A program made the position numbers and the translations under genes. A DNA stretch of 25,724 nucleotides from positions 1 to 25,724 of the forward strand of contig CAVBJJ010000027.1 of the NCBI GenBank assembly GCA_963595735.1, given 5' to 3'. Source of the stretch: CALWOS01 sp963595735 (GTDB lineage Bacteria; Bacillota; Clostridia; Oscillospirales; Oscillospiraceae). Positions 16,189 to 22,789 of this stretch are shown here, piece by piece. Under the pieces are notes generated by a model. The model made no database searches. It worked only from the letters and a program-made list of their open reading frames with translations, and had not been told where the DNA came from. Each line of letters starts with the position of its first letter. The first letter of the stretch is position 1.

Positions 16189-16404
16189 ATGAAAATCACA
16201 AAGACCGAAAAAATTTGGATTGCCCTGACTCTTATTTTCTACGTTATCTACAACATCCCTGGCCTGCCCAAGTATGGTGATCAGGTCGGCGCAATGGTTC
16301 ACGGTGTCATTCTTCTGGTTGCCCTGTGGCTGACCGTGTTCATTGGTACCAAGATGGTGTACAAACTCTATCCCCTGAAAGAGCAGAAGGAGGATAACAA
16401 GTAA
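16189..16404 (+). CDS. Small two-helix membrane protein, symporter partner
   Basis: A 71-residue protein with two predicted transmembrane helices (about 8-25 and 35-58) and a charged C-terminal tail, KLYPLKEQKEDNK. Size and position resemble the DUF3311/DUF997-type small proteins found directly ahead of sodium:solute symporters, but the family assignment is by resemblance only. GGGAGG lies 10 nt before ATG 16189. Its stop overlaps the symporter start by one base (TAATG), and the symporter's AAGGAGG lies within it, arguing for coupled, probably stoichiometric synthesis. Codon choice matches the symporter. The likely role is an accessory subunit in the cytoplasmic membrane. Confidence 0.8.
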   Translation: MKITKTEKIWIALTLIFYVIYNIPGLPKYGDQVGAMVHGVILLVALWLTVFIGTKMVYKLYPLKEQKEDNK

Positions 16405-17978
16405 TGATCGATCAAAAAGTAATCTGGATCGCACTGATCCTCTACATGGCGTTCCTGTGCGGCGTTGCTATCAGCGTTACCGTCAAGGAGCGTAAGATCG
16501 CTGCCGGTGGCGGCAGCCAGCTGACCACTACTGTTAAAGCCCCCGTTCTGATCATGACCTACATCGCTTCCCTGATGAGTACTTGGGTCTTCTTCGCAGG
16601 TCCCGGTGCTTATTATCGCGGCGGTCTGGTCTACTGGATGTCCGAACTGTCCTACATCTGCCTGTTCCCCATCGTCGCCCACTTCTCCATGAACAAGGTG
16701 TGGCTGGTCAACAAGGCAATGGGCAACAAGTTCGTGACTCCTGCCGACTTCTATGATGCTCGCTTCAAGAGCCCCACGCTGCGCGTGATCCTGGCCTGCA
16801 TCTTCATGGTCGCTTCCTTCCCCTACATTGCATCCGTTCTGGTTGCGATCGCAAACGCTGCCCAGTACGCCACCGATGGCCAGATCAGCTACAAGATGAT
16901 GGTTATCGTCGTCGGCCTGATCATGACCGTCTTCATGATGACCGGTGGCGTCAAGTCCGCAGCGACCGCAGATATGTTCCAGGGTATTGCCATCATCGCA
17001 ATGCTGTGGCTGATCGTTATCTGCTGCCTGATCGTCGGCTTCGGCGGTTCTCTGGCTAAGGCTGCAAGCTACCTGTGGAACGATGTTGCCTATGCAACCG
17101 GTGTTTCCGATGTCCACGGCAGCTACTTCTTCGCCTATCCCGGACCCAGTGCGTGGACCAGTTACGCTGGCCGCTTCGGCTATCCGTTCTCCTGCGCCAT
17201 TGGTTGGACCATCATGCTGCCCCATGTCTTCGTGCGTTCCGGTTACTTCGGCGACAACATGAAGACCCAGCGCAAGCTGTCCCTGATCGGCCCCGTGCTG
17301 CAGGCTGTTGTTTGGACCGGTACCATGATCCTGGGTATGCTGGGTCTGGCTCTGCTGCCCGGCCTGGATTCCAGCCAGTCCGAGCTGATCATCCTTGAGC
17401 TGATCGGCAATGTTGTCAACAACTTCAGCGTCAGCCTGGCAAAGGTTCTGACCGTTGCCTTCTTCATCGGCTCCATGGCCGTTGGTCTGTCCACCGCAAA
17501 CGCCTTCCTGAGCGTTTCTACCAGCATTGTCTATGAGGACTTCATCAAGAAGACCTTCCGCATCAAGGTCAAGAAAGAGGCCGTTGTCGTTCGCGTCATC
17601 ACTGCCGTTATCGGTGTCGGTTCTCTGTGCTTCGCCCTGAATCCGCCTCAGCTGATCTACACGCTGATCATGTTCGCTATCGCTATCGTCATGCCGCTGC
17701 TGCCCGTGCTGCTGTTCGGTGTGTACTGGAAGCGTGCGACCAAGCAGGCCGCGATCGTTGCCTCTATCGTTGGTACCGTTCTGGTTCTGATGTCCTACTT
17801 CGTCTGGGATATCGGTAACACCTGGTATGGTTTCTTCGGTTTCCTCGGCTCCATCGCCTGCATGATCATCGTCAGCCTGGCCACCAAGCAGGATCCCAAG
17901 GACTCCGAGGAGTTCTACAAGGCTCTGCACGATGGCCACAACACCTACTACCAGATGCCCAGCAACGATCTGGTGTAA
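16404..17978 (+). CDS. Sodium:solute symporter (SSS family)
   Basis: A 524-residue inner-membrane transporter predicted to couple Na+ entry to uptake of an organic solute. About 12-13 hydrophobic segments are visible. SSS features include the N-terminal LMSTWVFFAGPGAYYRGG region (helix 1-2, Na+ site area), GGVKSAATADMFQGIAII (the classic GG..A...TD..Q signature) near 180, and AVGLSTANAFLSVSTSIVYEDF near 360. It resembles the pantothenate/proline-like branch, but the substrate cannot be inferred. ATG 16404 follows AAGGAGG by about 10 nt inside the small partner gene. Codon use is strongly biased to GGT/ATC/AAG, like the hydroxylase, suggesting a co-expressed, abundant uptake step for its substrate; this link is inference. 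Confidence 0.92.
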   Translation: MIDQKVIWIALILYMAFLCGVAISVTVKERKIAAGGGSQLTTTVKAPVLIMTYIASLMSTWVFFAGPGAYYRGGLVYWMSELSYICLFPIVAHFSMNKVWLVNKAMGNKFVTPADFYDARFKSPTLRVILACIFMVASFPYIASVLVAIANAAQYATDGQISYKMMVIVVGLIMTVFMMTGGVKSAATADMFQGIAIIAMLWLIVICCLIVGFGGSLAKAASYLWNDVAYATGVSDVHGSYFFAYPGPSAWTSYAGRFGYPFSCAIGWTIMLPHVFVRSGYFGDNMKTQRKLSLIGPVLQAVVWTGTMILGMLGLALLPGLDSSQSELIILELIGNVVNNFSVSLAKVLTVAFFIGSMAVGLSTANAFLSVSTSIVYEDFIKKTFRIKVKKEAVVVRVITAVIGVGSLCFALNPPQLIYTLIMFAIAIVMPLLPVLLFGVYWKRATKQAAIVASIVGTVLVLMSYFVWDIGNTWYGFFGFLGSIACMIIVSLATKQDPKDSEEFYKALHDGHNTYYQMPSNDLV

Positions 17979-18023
17979 TACTTGCTGGATTATCTCTGTA
18001 GTTTGAGGAGTTGTTGAGACAAA

Positions 18024-18044
18024 TCCCCGCCTTTTTGGCGGGGA
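18024..18044 (+). repeat. GC-rich hairpin after the symporter gene
   Basis: TCCCCGCC-TTTTT-GGCGGGGA forms a perfect 8-bp stem 45 nt after the stop, but no T-run follows. It may protect the 3' end of the mRNA rather than end transcription. Confidence 0.55.
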
Positions 18045-18193
18045 GGCGTCCACTCTTGTTGCGGCAAATGGTGTCCGGATTCTTTTCAGAAGCCTGGAAT
18101 CATTTACTTACCTGTTAATGCAGGGTGTTTCGCGTCTATGCCACTCAAAAATGGATCTCCGGTTTGAATGGGTGTTCGGCCGGAGAAAGGAAT

Positions 18194-18239
18194 AGCGGGT
18201 ATTCGGTGTCAAAACCGAATACCCGCTGTTTTTGTGTTT
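18194..18239. terminator. Bidirectional terminator between symporter and LysR genes
   Basis: A perfect 14-bp stem (18194-18207 with 18214-18227), loop GTCAAA, followed on the plus strand by GTTTTTGTGTTT. On the minus strand the tail is a weaker ATTCCTTTC. It separates the convergent symporter and lysR-type genes; the rest of 17979-18280 shows nothing else. Confidence 0.85.
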
Positions 18240-18280
18240 GGCGGTATTTTCTTGTGGCAAAAGCCGGCTGCGCAAGCGGA

Positions 18281-19165
18281 TCAAAACAGCGTGATAAACG
18301 CGCGGGCTTCATCGCTGAGCTTGATGCCCCGATTCCAGACCAGAAACGCCCGGCTGATCAGGGCGGGGCAGTCGATGTGCTTCATGACCAGGTTGGGATC
18401 CGTGTTTTGCAGAGCGGAGGAGTAGGGAACGATGGCGATGCCGATGCTGGAGCGCGCCCAGCTCAGGGAGGAGGACAGCTCGTCATTCTGACAGATGATG
18501 TTGGGGATAAAGCCCTTTTTCCGGCAGGCGTTGACCAGCATATCCCGATAGCGCCGGTGGATGATGATGGGCTTGTCCCGCAGGGATTCCAGACTGATGC
18601 GTTCCTCCGGCTGGGTGTCAAAAAAGCTTTCCCGGGCAATGGCGGTCAGGGAGTCCGCGGTGTCAAAGCCCAGGGCGTTGTCCCGGATGGGAATGGTGTG
18701 ATACAGGGAGGTGTTGAACGGCTCCCGGATGATGCCCAGCTCAACCGTGTGCTCCGCCAGATGGGTTTGCACCCGGGTGGTGCTGCCCTCGAAAATCTGG
18801 AATTCCACATTGGGGTGGCTTTCCGTAAAGGCCAGGATCTTTTCCGGCAGCAGACGGTTGCAGACGGAGGAAATGGTGCCGATGTGGATAGTAGTGCGCT
18901 TTTCGTTGCTGAGGTTTTGGATATCCTGCACTGCGTCGTTGACCAGCGCCAAAATGGCCTTGGCGCGTTCCTGGAGCAGCAGGCCGGCCTTGGTGATGAA
19001 CAGGCTTTTCTTTTCCCGGTTGAACAGCTGTACGCCCAGCTCCTCCTCCAGCGCCTTGAGCTGCAGGCTCAGCGGCGGCTGGGAGATGTTCAGACTTTGC
19101 GCGGCGCGGGTCACGCTGCCGTTATTTGCGATGGCAAGAAAATATTCCAGCTGTTTTAATGTCAT
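18281..19165 (-). CDS. LysR-type transcriptional regulator
   Basis: A 294-residue DNA-binding regulator. The N-terminal winged helix-turn-helix spans about residues 1-60 (LKQLEYFLAIANNGSVTRAA, then LNISQPPLSLQLKALEEELG, the recognition helix). The periplasmic-binding-like effector domain spans about 88-290 (TIHIGTISSVCNRLLPE). Length is typical. ATG 19165 is preceded by AGGAAG. It is transcribed divergently from the modE-like/mocA pair, the usual arrangement for a LysR protein acting on the neighbouring promoter, and convergently with the symporter. The effector is unknown; a hydroxylase substrate or product would fit the setting, but that is speculation. Confidence 0.93.
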   Translation of the reverse strand: MTLKQLEYFLAIANNGSVTRAAQSLNISQPPLSLQLKALEEELGVQLFNREKKSLFITKAGLLLQERAKAILALVNDAVQDIQNLSNEKRTTIHIGTISSVCNRLLPEKILAFTESHPNVEFQIFEGSTTRVQTHLAEHTVELGIIREPFNTSLYHTIPIRDNALGFDTADSLTAIARESFFDTQPEERISLESLRDKPIIIHRRYRDMLVNACRKKGFIPNIICQNDELSSSLSWARSSIGIAIVPYSSALQNTDPNLVMKHIDCPALISRAFLVWNRGIKLSDEARAFITLF

Positions 19166-19293
19166 GGGTCACACTTCCTGTTCTTATGAATTTTTTAATA
19201 TACAATCGATGGATATAAATATATTTTTATTATAGCATGTTTTTGCGGAAAAGGATAATCTTTTTCGTCTTTGTCGAAAAAAGGAAAAATCAG

Positions 19294-19322
19294 TTGCTGA
19301 ACGGCGCGGAAATGTGTATAAT
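19294..19322 (+). promoter_or_regulatory. Promoter of the modE-like/mocA operon
   Basis: TTGCTG (19294-19299), 17-nt spacer, TATAAT (19317-19322). Transcription would start near 19329, giving a leader of about 65 nt. The 100 bp between this and lysR is very A/T-rich. Confidence 0.8.
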
Positions 19323-19392
19323 ATGAAAAAGAATCGTATTGTGCGTATTACAAGGAAAACAGTGCAGACTAATACAGCGGAGGTATCGAACT

Positions 19393-19737
19393 ATGGAAAA
19401 ATTGCGTGTAGTCACTTCTCTGCGGCTGTACAGCGAGGGAAAGGCCTTTGGTCCCGGCATTGCCGCCCTGCTGGACGGCATCGTGAGCACCGGTTCTCTG
19501 CGCCAGTCGGCACTGGCCCTGAACATGAGCTACAACAAGGCCTGGAATGTGCTCAAAGAATGTGAGAGCAATTTGGGATACCCCCTGGTGACCCGCGCCA
19601 TCGGCGGCAAAAACGGCGGCGGCTCCGTCCTGACGGAGGAGGGAAGGCGTCTGCTGAAAAATTACCGCGCCTTCTGTAAGGATGCGGCAATTTTGCTGGA
19701 TGTTCTGGCGAAAAAACACTTTGAGGAAGGTCTGTAA
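19393..19737 (+). CDS. ModE-like winged-helix DNA-binding protein without molybdate domain
   Basis: A 114-residue protein matching only the N-terminal DNA-binding part of ModE. The segment FGPGIAALLDGIVSTGSLRQ, then LNMSYNKAWNVLK and GGKNGGGSVLTEEGRRLL, is the family's LysR-like winged helix. The C-terminal TOBE/Mop domains that bind molybdate in E. coli ModE are absent. It may sense molybdenum status indirectly or respond to something else. ATG 19393 follows GGAGG by 9 nt. mocA starts 2 nt after its stop, so the two are one operon. The earlier in-frame ATG at 19339 lies only about 10 nt after the predicted transcription start and lacks a ribosome-binding site. Confidence 0.88.
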   Translation: MEKLRVVTSLRLYSEGKAFGPGIAALLDGIVSTGSLRQSALALNMSYNKAWNVLKECESNLGYPLVTRAIGGKNGGGSVLTEEGRRLLKNYRAFCKDAAILLDVLAKKHFEEGL

Positions 19738-19739
19738 AA

Positions 19740-20354
19740 ATGCGTGTTGCCCTTGTCCTGCTTGCGGCAGGCAGTTCCCGGCGCATGGGTCGGGACAAGC
19801 TCTCCCTCGTGCTGGAGGGAAAGCCGCTGTATCTCTATGCCATTGAACTGCTGGCGGCGGTTCCGGGAGAGCAGCGGATCATTGTGACCAATAACCCCAA
19901 TATCCGGGCGGCCGGGGAGGCGCATGGCTTCACCGTGCTGGAAAATCCCGATGCGCCCCAGGGGATCGGTACCTCCGTTGCCGTGGCCACCCGGGCGGTG
20001 GATGCGGACTTTGCCCTGTACCTGAACTGCGACCAGCCCCTGTTAACGGCGGAGTGCGTGGAAAAGCTCATTGCGGCGGCAAAGGAAACGGGAAAAATCG
20101 TGGTGCCGGTGTATCAGGGGAAGCACAAGTCCCCCTGCATTTTTCCCCGGCGCTTTTATCCGCAGCTGATCCACCTGCGGGAGGACAGCGGCGGGCGCTC
20201 GGTGTATTGCCACTATCCGGAGGAAGTGCATTTTGTGGAGTTTACGGAAATGCGCCCGTTTTGGGATGTGGACACTCCGGAGGAATGGGAAAAAATGCAG
20301 CGCTGCGCCCGGCAGGAGGCGGAAAACGGGACGCTCCCCGGCAGAGAAGCATAA
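19740..20354 (+). CDS. mocA: Molybdenum cofactor cytidylyltransferase MocA
   Basis: Transfers CMP from CTP to Mo-molybdopterin, making the molybdopterin cytosine dinucleotide form used by xanthine-dehydrogenase-family enzymes. The 204-residue protein has the nucleotidyltransferase signature LAAGSSRRMGRDKLSL at 8-23, the substrate loop PDAPQGIGTSVAVA near 72, the metal site LNCDQPL near 99, and DVDTPEEW near 180, all characteristic of MocA/MobA-like enzymes. Length is normal. ATG 19740 is 9 nt after GAGGAAGG in the end of the modE-like gene. It provides a functional link to the hydroxylase 6 kb upstream. No other cofactor-biosynthesis gene is in the window. Confidence 0.92.
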   Translation: MRVALVLLAAGSSRRMGRDKLSLVLEGKPLYLYAIELLAAVPGEQRIIVTNNPNIRAAGEAHGFTVLENPDAPQGIGTSVAVATRAVDADFALYLNCDQPLLTAECVEKLIAAAKETGKIVVPVYQGKHKSPCIFPRRFYPQLIHLREDSGGRSVYCHYPEEVHFVEFTEMRPFWDVDTPEEWEKMQRCARQEAENGTLPGREA

Positions 20355-20372
20355 AAAGCGAATTCAGGTGGT

Positions 20373-20403
20373 GCGGTGCGAGTACGCTTGCACCGCCTTT
20401 TTT
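20373..20403 (+). terminator. Terminator after mocA
   Basis: GCGGTGCGAG (20373-20382) pairs with CTTGCACCGC (20387-20396, one G-T pair) across loop TACG, followed by CTTTTTT. Confidence 0.9.
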
Positions 20404-20443
20404 ATAAAGCGAAGTCTCCAGTGCAAGCGTGTTTGCACCGCTG

Positions 20444-20635
20444 AGCCTGTCAAAAAACTATGTAACGGTGCATCTGCCTTTGGCTCTCCCTCTGGGAGAG
20501 CTGTCGCCACAGGCGACTGAGAGGGTTCGGCAGATAATCTCAAGTCCCACGGGGGTTCATATGGTATGGTCATTGTTTACCCTCTCCGTCTTCGCTGCGC
20601 TCAGCCACCTCTCCCAGTGGGAGAGGCAAGACTGC
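20444..20635 (+). repeat. Hairpin-rich interspersed repeat, copy 2 (plus orientation)
   Basis: The second copy of the element at 13981-14168, in the opposite orientation, again directly after a terminator. Both GC-rich palindromes (GCTCTCCC...GGGAGAGC near 20484, CCTCTCCC...GGGAGAGG near 20608) and the end block GTCAAAAAACTAT are conserved. The middle is diverged. It is preceded by a second hairpin, GTGCAA...TTGCAC, at about 20421-20438. Confidence 0.85.
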
Positions 20636-20701
20636 CCAAAATAGGCAGCCAGCAGAAGCCCCGCAGCAGCGGATAAGCGAAGTTAAAAAGTATCGGACTT
20701 T

Positions 20702-20729
20702 TTGACAAGATGTATTTTTGTCATATTGT
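20702..20729 (+). promoter_or_regulatory. Possible upstream promoter with embedded dyad
   Basis: TTGACA (20702-20707), 16 nt, TATTGT (20724-20729). The spacer contains the inverted repeat TGACAA (20703-20708)/TTGTCA (20718-20723), a candidate repressor site. This is a secondary candidate to the promoter at 20775. Confidence 0.35.
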
Positions 20730-20774
20730 GGTATATACGGCAAAAGAAAGGGCGGAATTTTTTGCAGTCTGCTC

Positions 20775-20803
20775 TTGACCGGGAGAGGGGGAGCGTGTAA
20801 ACT
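20775..20803 (+). promoter_or_regulatory. Probable promoter of the pyruvate-kinase-like gene
   Basis: TTGACC (20775-20780), 17 nt, TAAACT (20798-20803). Start expected near 20810, about 47 nt ahead of the ATG. Confidence 0.6.
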
Positions 20804-20856
20804 ATACACTATCTTTCGGAAATTTAGTGCCAATCTGGCAGAAATGGAGACATATT

Positions 20857-21849
20857 ATGGAATACCATGCTTCGATCGGGCCGGGCTGCGGCGATGTGGA
20901 AACGCTTTCTGCAATGCTGAAAGCCGGCATGACCGCTGCACGCATCAACCTGACCCATGGAACCCTTGCCGACAGAGCGGAGTGGATCGAAAACCTCCGG
21001 GAGGCGGAAAAACGCACCGGGCTGCACGCCCAGCTGCTGATCGACCTCCAGGGGCCGGAAATCTGCGTTGGCGCCTTGGCGGAGCCGGTGGAGCTGCAGG
21101 ATGGCGAGACGATCCTCCTGGGCGAGGGTGGGATCCCTGTACCGGCACAGGTGGTAGAGGGCGTTCCGGTGGGCGAGCCGATCCAGCTGGATGATGGTCT
21201 GATGCTGGTGGAGGTAACGGAAAAGCTGCCCGGCGCACTGCAGTGCAAGGTGATCCGCGGCGGAACGCTGGCCAGCCGGAAAAGCCTGTGTCCGCTGGAA
21301 ACCGAGCTGGAAATGCCGGCACTGACGGAAGCGGACATGGTCAATCTGGGTATGGCGAAGGAATACGGCGTGGAGATCGTCATGCTGCCTTTCGTGCGCA
21401 AGCGCCAGAATCTGATCGATCTGCGCGCGGCCATGGACGCCGCCGGACTGGAAAACGCCCGCCTGTTTGCCAAGCTGGAGGATATGCGCTGCGTGGAGGC
21501 GCTGCCCACTCTGCTGGATGTGGCGGATACCATCGTGATCGCCCGCGGCGACCTGGGCAACAGTATGCCCCTGTGGGAGCTGCCCCGGGTGCAGAAGGAG
21601 ATCAGCAAGACCTGTGTCGCCGCCGGTGTGCCCTTCCTGCTGGTCAATCAGCTGCTGTATAACATGACCAACCATCCCATTCCCACCCGGACGGAGGTCT
21701 CGGATATTTTCAACGCCGTTCTGGACGGCTGCACCGCCCTGATGCTGGTGGGAGAGACCGTTAACGGCAAATACCCCGCCGAGGCGGTGGATGTACTGCG
21801 CCGCACCGCCGAGCAGGCACTGGCCTATCGGGCGGAAATGCAGGCGTAA
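20857..21849 (+). CDS. Truncated, divergent pyruvate kinase-like protein
   Basis: The 330 residues cover the barrel (A) and lid (B) domains of pyruvate kinase but not the C-terminal regulatory domain (usual length about 470-585). Recognisable parts: SIGPGCGD at the start, ARINLTHG (ARxNxSHG), DLQGPEIC (DxKGPEIR), the B domain about 75-150, AKLED (catalytic Lys kept), IVIARGDLGNSMP (metal Asp kept), and PTRTEVSDIFNAVLDGCTALMLVGET. The substrate-contact Lys and Arg of KGPEIR are Gln and Cys, and the Thr of the TQMLESM region is Asn. Activity as a normal pyruvate kinase is therefore doubtful; a regulatory or altered-substrate role is possible. ATG 20857 follows GGAG by 7 nt. The stop lies just before the next operon's promoter. 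Confidence 0.82.
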   Translation: MEYHASIGPGCGDVETLSAMLKAGMTAARINLTHGTLADRAEWIENLREAEKRTGLHAQLLIDLQGPEICVGALAEPVELQDGETILLGEGGIPVPAQVVEGVPVGEPIQLDDGLMLVEVTEKLPGALQCKVIRGGTLASRKSLCPLETELEMPALTEADMVNLGMAKEYGVEIVMLPFVRKRQNLIDLRAAMDAAGLENARLFAKLEDMRCVEALPTLLDVADTIVIARGDLGNSMPLWELPRVQKEISKTCVAAGVPFLLVNQLLYNMTNHPIPTRTEVSDIFNAVLDGCTALMLVGETVNGKYPAEAVDVLRRTAEQALAYRAEMQA

Positions 21850-21865
21850 AATTCTATTCTCCCTC

Positions 21866-21894
21866 TTGCCAAGCAGGGGAGATTCCGGTATAAT
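21866..21894 (+). promoter_or_regulatory. Promoter of the ZTP riboswitch/purO-purB-AICARFT operon
   Basis: TTGCCA (21866-21871), 17-nt spacer, consensus TATAAT (21889-21894), 17 nt after the pyruvate-kinase-like stop codon. Transcription would begin at about 21901, a few bases before the riboswitch's first paired region. Confidence 0.88.
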
Positions 21895-21904
21895 ACATAT
21901 GTAA

Positions 21905-22011
21905 TCGAAACACGCCCTGCAACTGACGGAACCGTGGTTTACCACAAGGAAGCAGGATTCGTATTGTAATGTCGACCGTCTGGGCAGCTCTGGTTTACAG
22001 CAGGGCTGCCC
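21905..22011 (+). ncRNA. ZTP (pfl) riboswitch
   Basis: A sensor of ZMP/ZTP (AICAR ribotide and its triphosphate). Hallmarks seen: P1 helix CGAA...TTCG and CCTGC (21916-21920) with GCAGG (21952-21956); conserved AACTGACGGA ahead of P2; P2 GTGG-TTTA-CCAC (21934-21945); AAGGAAGC after P2; then, after a short linker, the P3 signature CCGTCTGGGCA (21976-21986), matching the family's CCGCCUGGGCA. The terminator stem uses the same GGGCA bases, so ligand binding should prevent termination (an ON switch). The genes downstream consume ZMP, as expected for this class. Confidence 0.9.
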
Positions 22012-22018
22012 TTTTTTT
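21982..22018 (+). terminator. Riboswitch-controlled terminator
   Basis: GGGCAGC (21982-21988) pairs with GCTGCCC (22005-22011) and is followed by seven T. The left arm is part of the riboswitch P3 strand, making the two structures mutually exclusive. Confidence 0.88.
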
Positions 22019-22076
22019 GAAAGGACAAGTCCGGCAGCCCCGGCGGCGGACAAGCACGACAGGAGGAAAATAATTT

Positions 22077-22787
22077 ATGGAAAAGCAAGATTTTTGCAAC
22101 TATCTCCAGGGCATCAGCTACCCCGGCAGAGGCATTCTCATCGGCACCAGCGCCGATGGCACCAAATCTGTTGTGGTCTATTTTATCATGGGGCGCAGCG
22201 AGAACAGCCGCAACCGCGTGTTTGAGCAGACGCCGGACGGCATCCGCACCGTTGCCCACGATCCCAGCAAGCTGGAGGATCCCAGCCTGATCATCTACCA
22301 TGCCGTGCACCATGTGGGAGAGCAGCTGATCGTCACCAACGGCGACCAGACGGACACCATCAAGAAATTCATGCGCAATGGCGAGACTTTCCAGGCCGCG
22401 CTGGAGACCCGGGAGTTCGAGCCGGACGCCCCCAACTATACCCCCCGTATTTCCGGTCTGGTCAAGCCGGACGGCAGCTACACCATGTCCATCCTCAAAT
22501 CCGATAATGGCTGCCCCGACCGCTGCATTCGGGAGTACTTTGACTATGAAAACAAGCCCGGTGAGGGTCGCTTTATCAGCACCTATGATGGCGACGGCAA
22601 TCCGCTGCCCACTTTTTCCGGCGAACCCCGTCCCATGGAGATCCCGGCGGCGGACGCAGTCGGCCCCTGGTTCCTGGAGGTCTGGGACAGCCTGGATGCG
22701 GAAAACCGCGTTGCCCTGTACGGCTGGACGCGAGATCTGGCAGAGGGCGATGAGTGCGAGATCATCGTCAACGGAAGGGAGCTGTGA
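22077..22787 (+). CDS. purO: IMP cyclohydrolase, PurO type
   Basis: Closes FAICAR to IMP, the last step of de novo purine synthesis. The 236-residue protein resembles the archaeal-type PurO/IMP_cyclohyd family rather than the PurH N-terminal domain: NYLQGISYPGRGILIGTSADG at the start, VVVYFIMGRSENSRNRVF near 36, LIIYHAVHHVGEQLIVTNGDQTD near 75, PNYTPRISG near 122. ATG 22077 follows AGGAGGA by about 9 nt. It is first in a three-gene operon behind the ZTP riboswitch; purB starts 2 nt after its stop. The neighbouring one-domain AICAR transformylase lacks a cyclohydrolase domain, which is the gap this enzyme fills. Confidence 0.92.
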   Translation: MEKQDFCNYLQGISYPGRGILIGTSADGTKSVVVYFIMGRSENSRNRVFEQTPDGIRTVAHDPSKLEDPSLIIYHAVHHVGEQLIVTNGDQTDTIKKFMRNGETFQAALETREFEPDAPNYTPRISGLVKPDGSYTMSILKSDNGCPDRCIREYFDYENKPGEGRFISTYDGDGNPLPTFSGEPRPMEIPAADAVGPWFLEVWDSLDAENRVALYGWTRDLAEGDECEIIVNGREL

Positions 22788-22789
22788 TC

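Noticed and set aside
18125..19159. A 344-codon plus-strand frame opposite the LysR gene
   Set aside because: Antisense shadow of an unmistakable LysR regulator.
20429..20644. Short ORF with LALPLGELSPQATERV-like translation
   Set aside because: It is a translation of the interspersed repeat; the same frame arises from the other copy and is not evidence of a protein.
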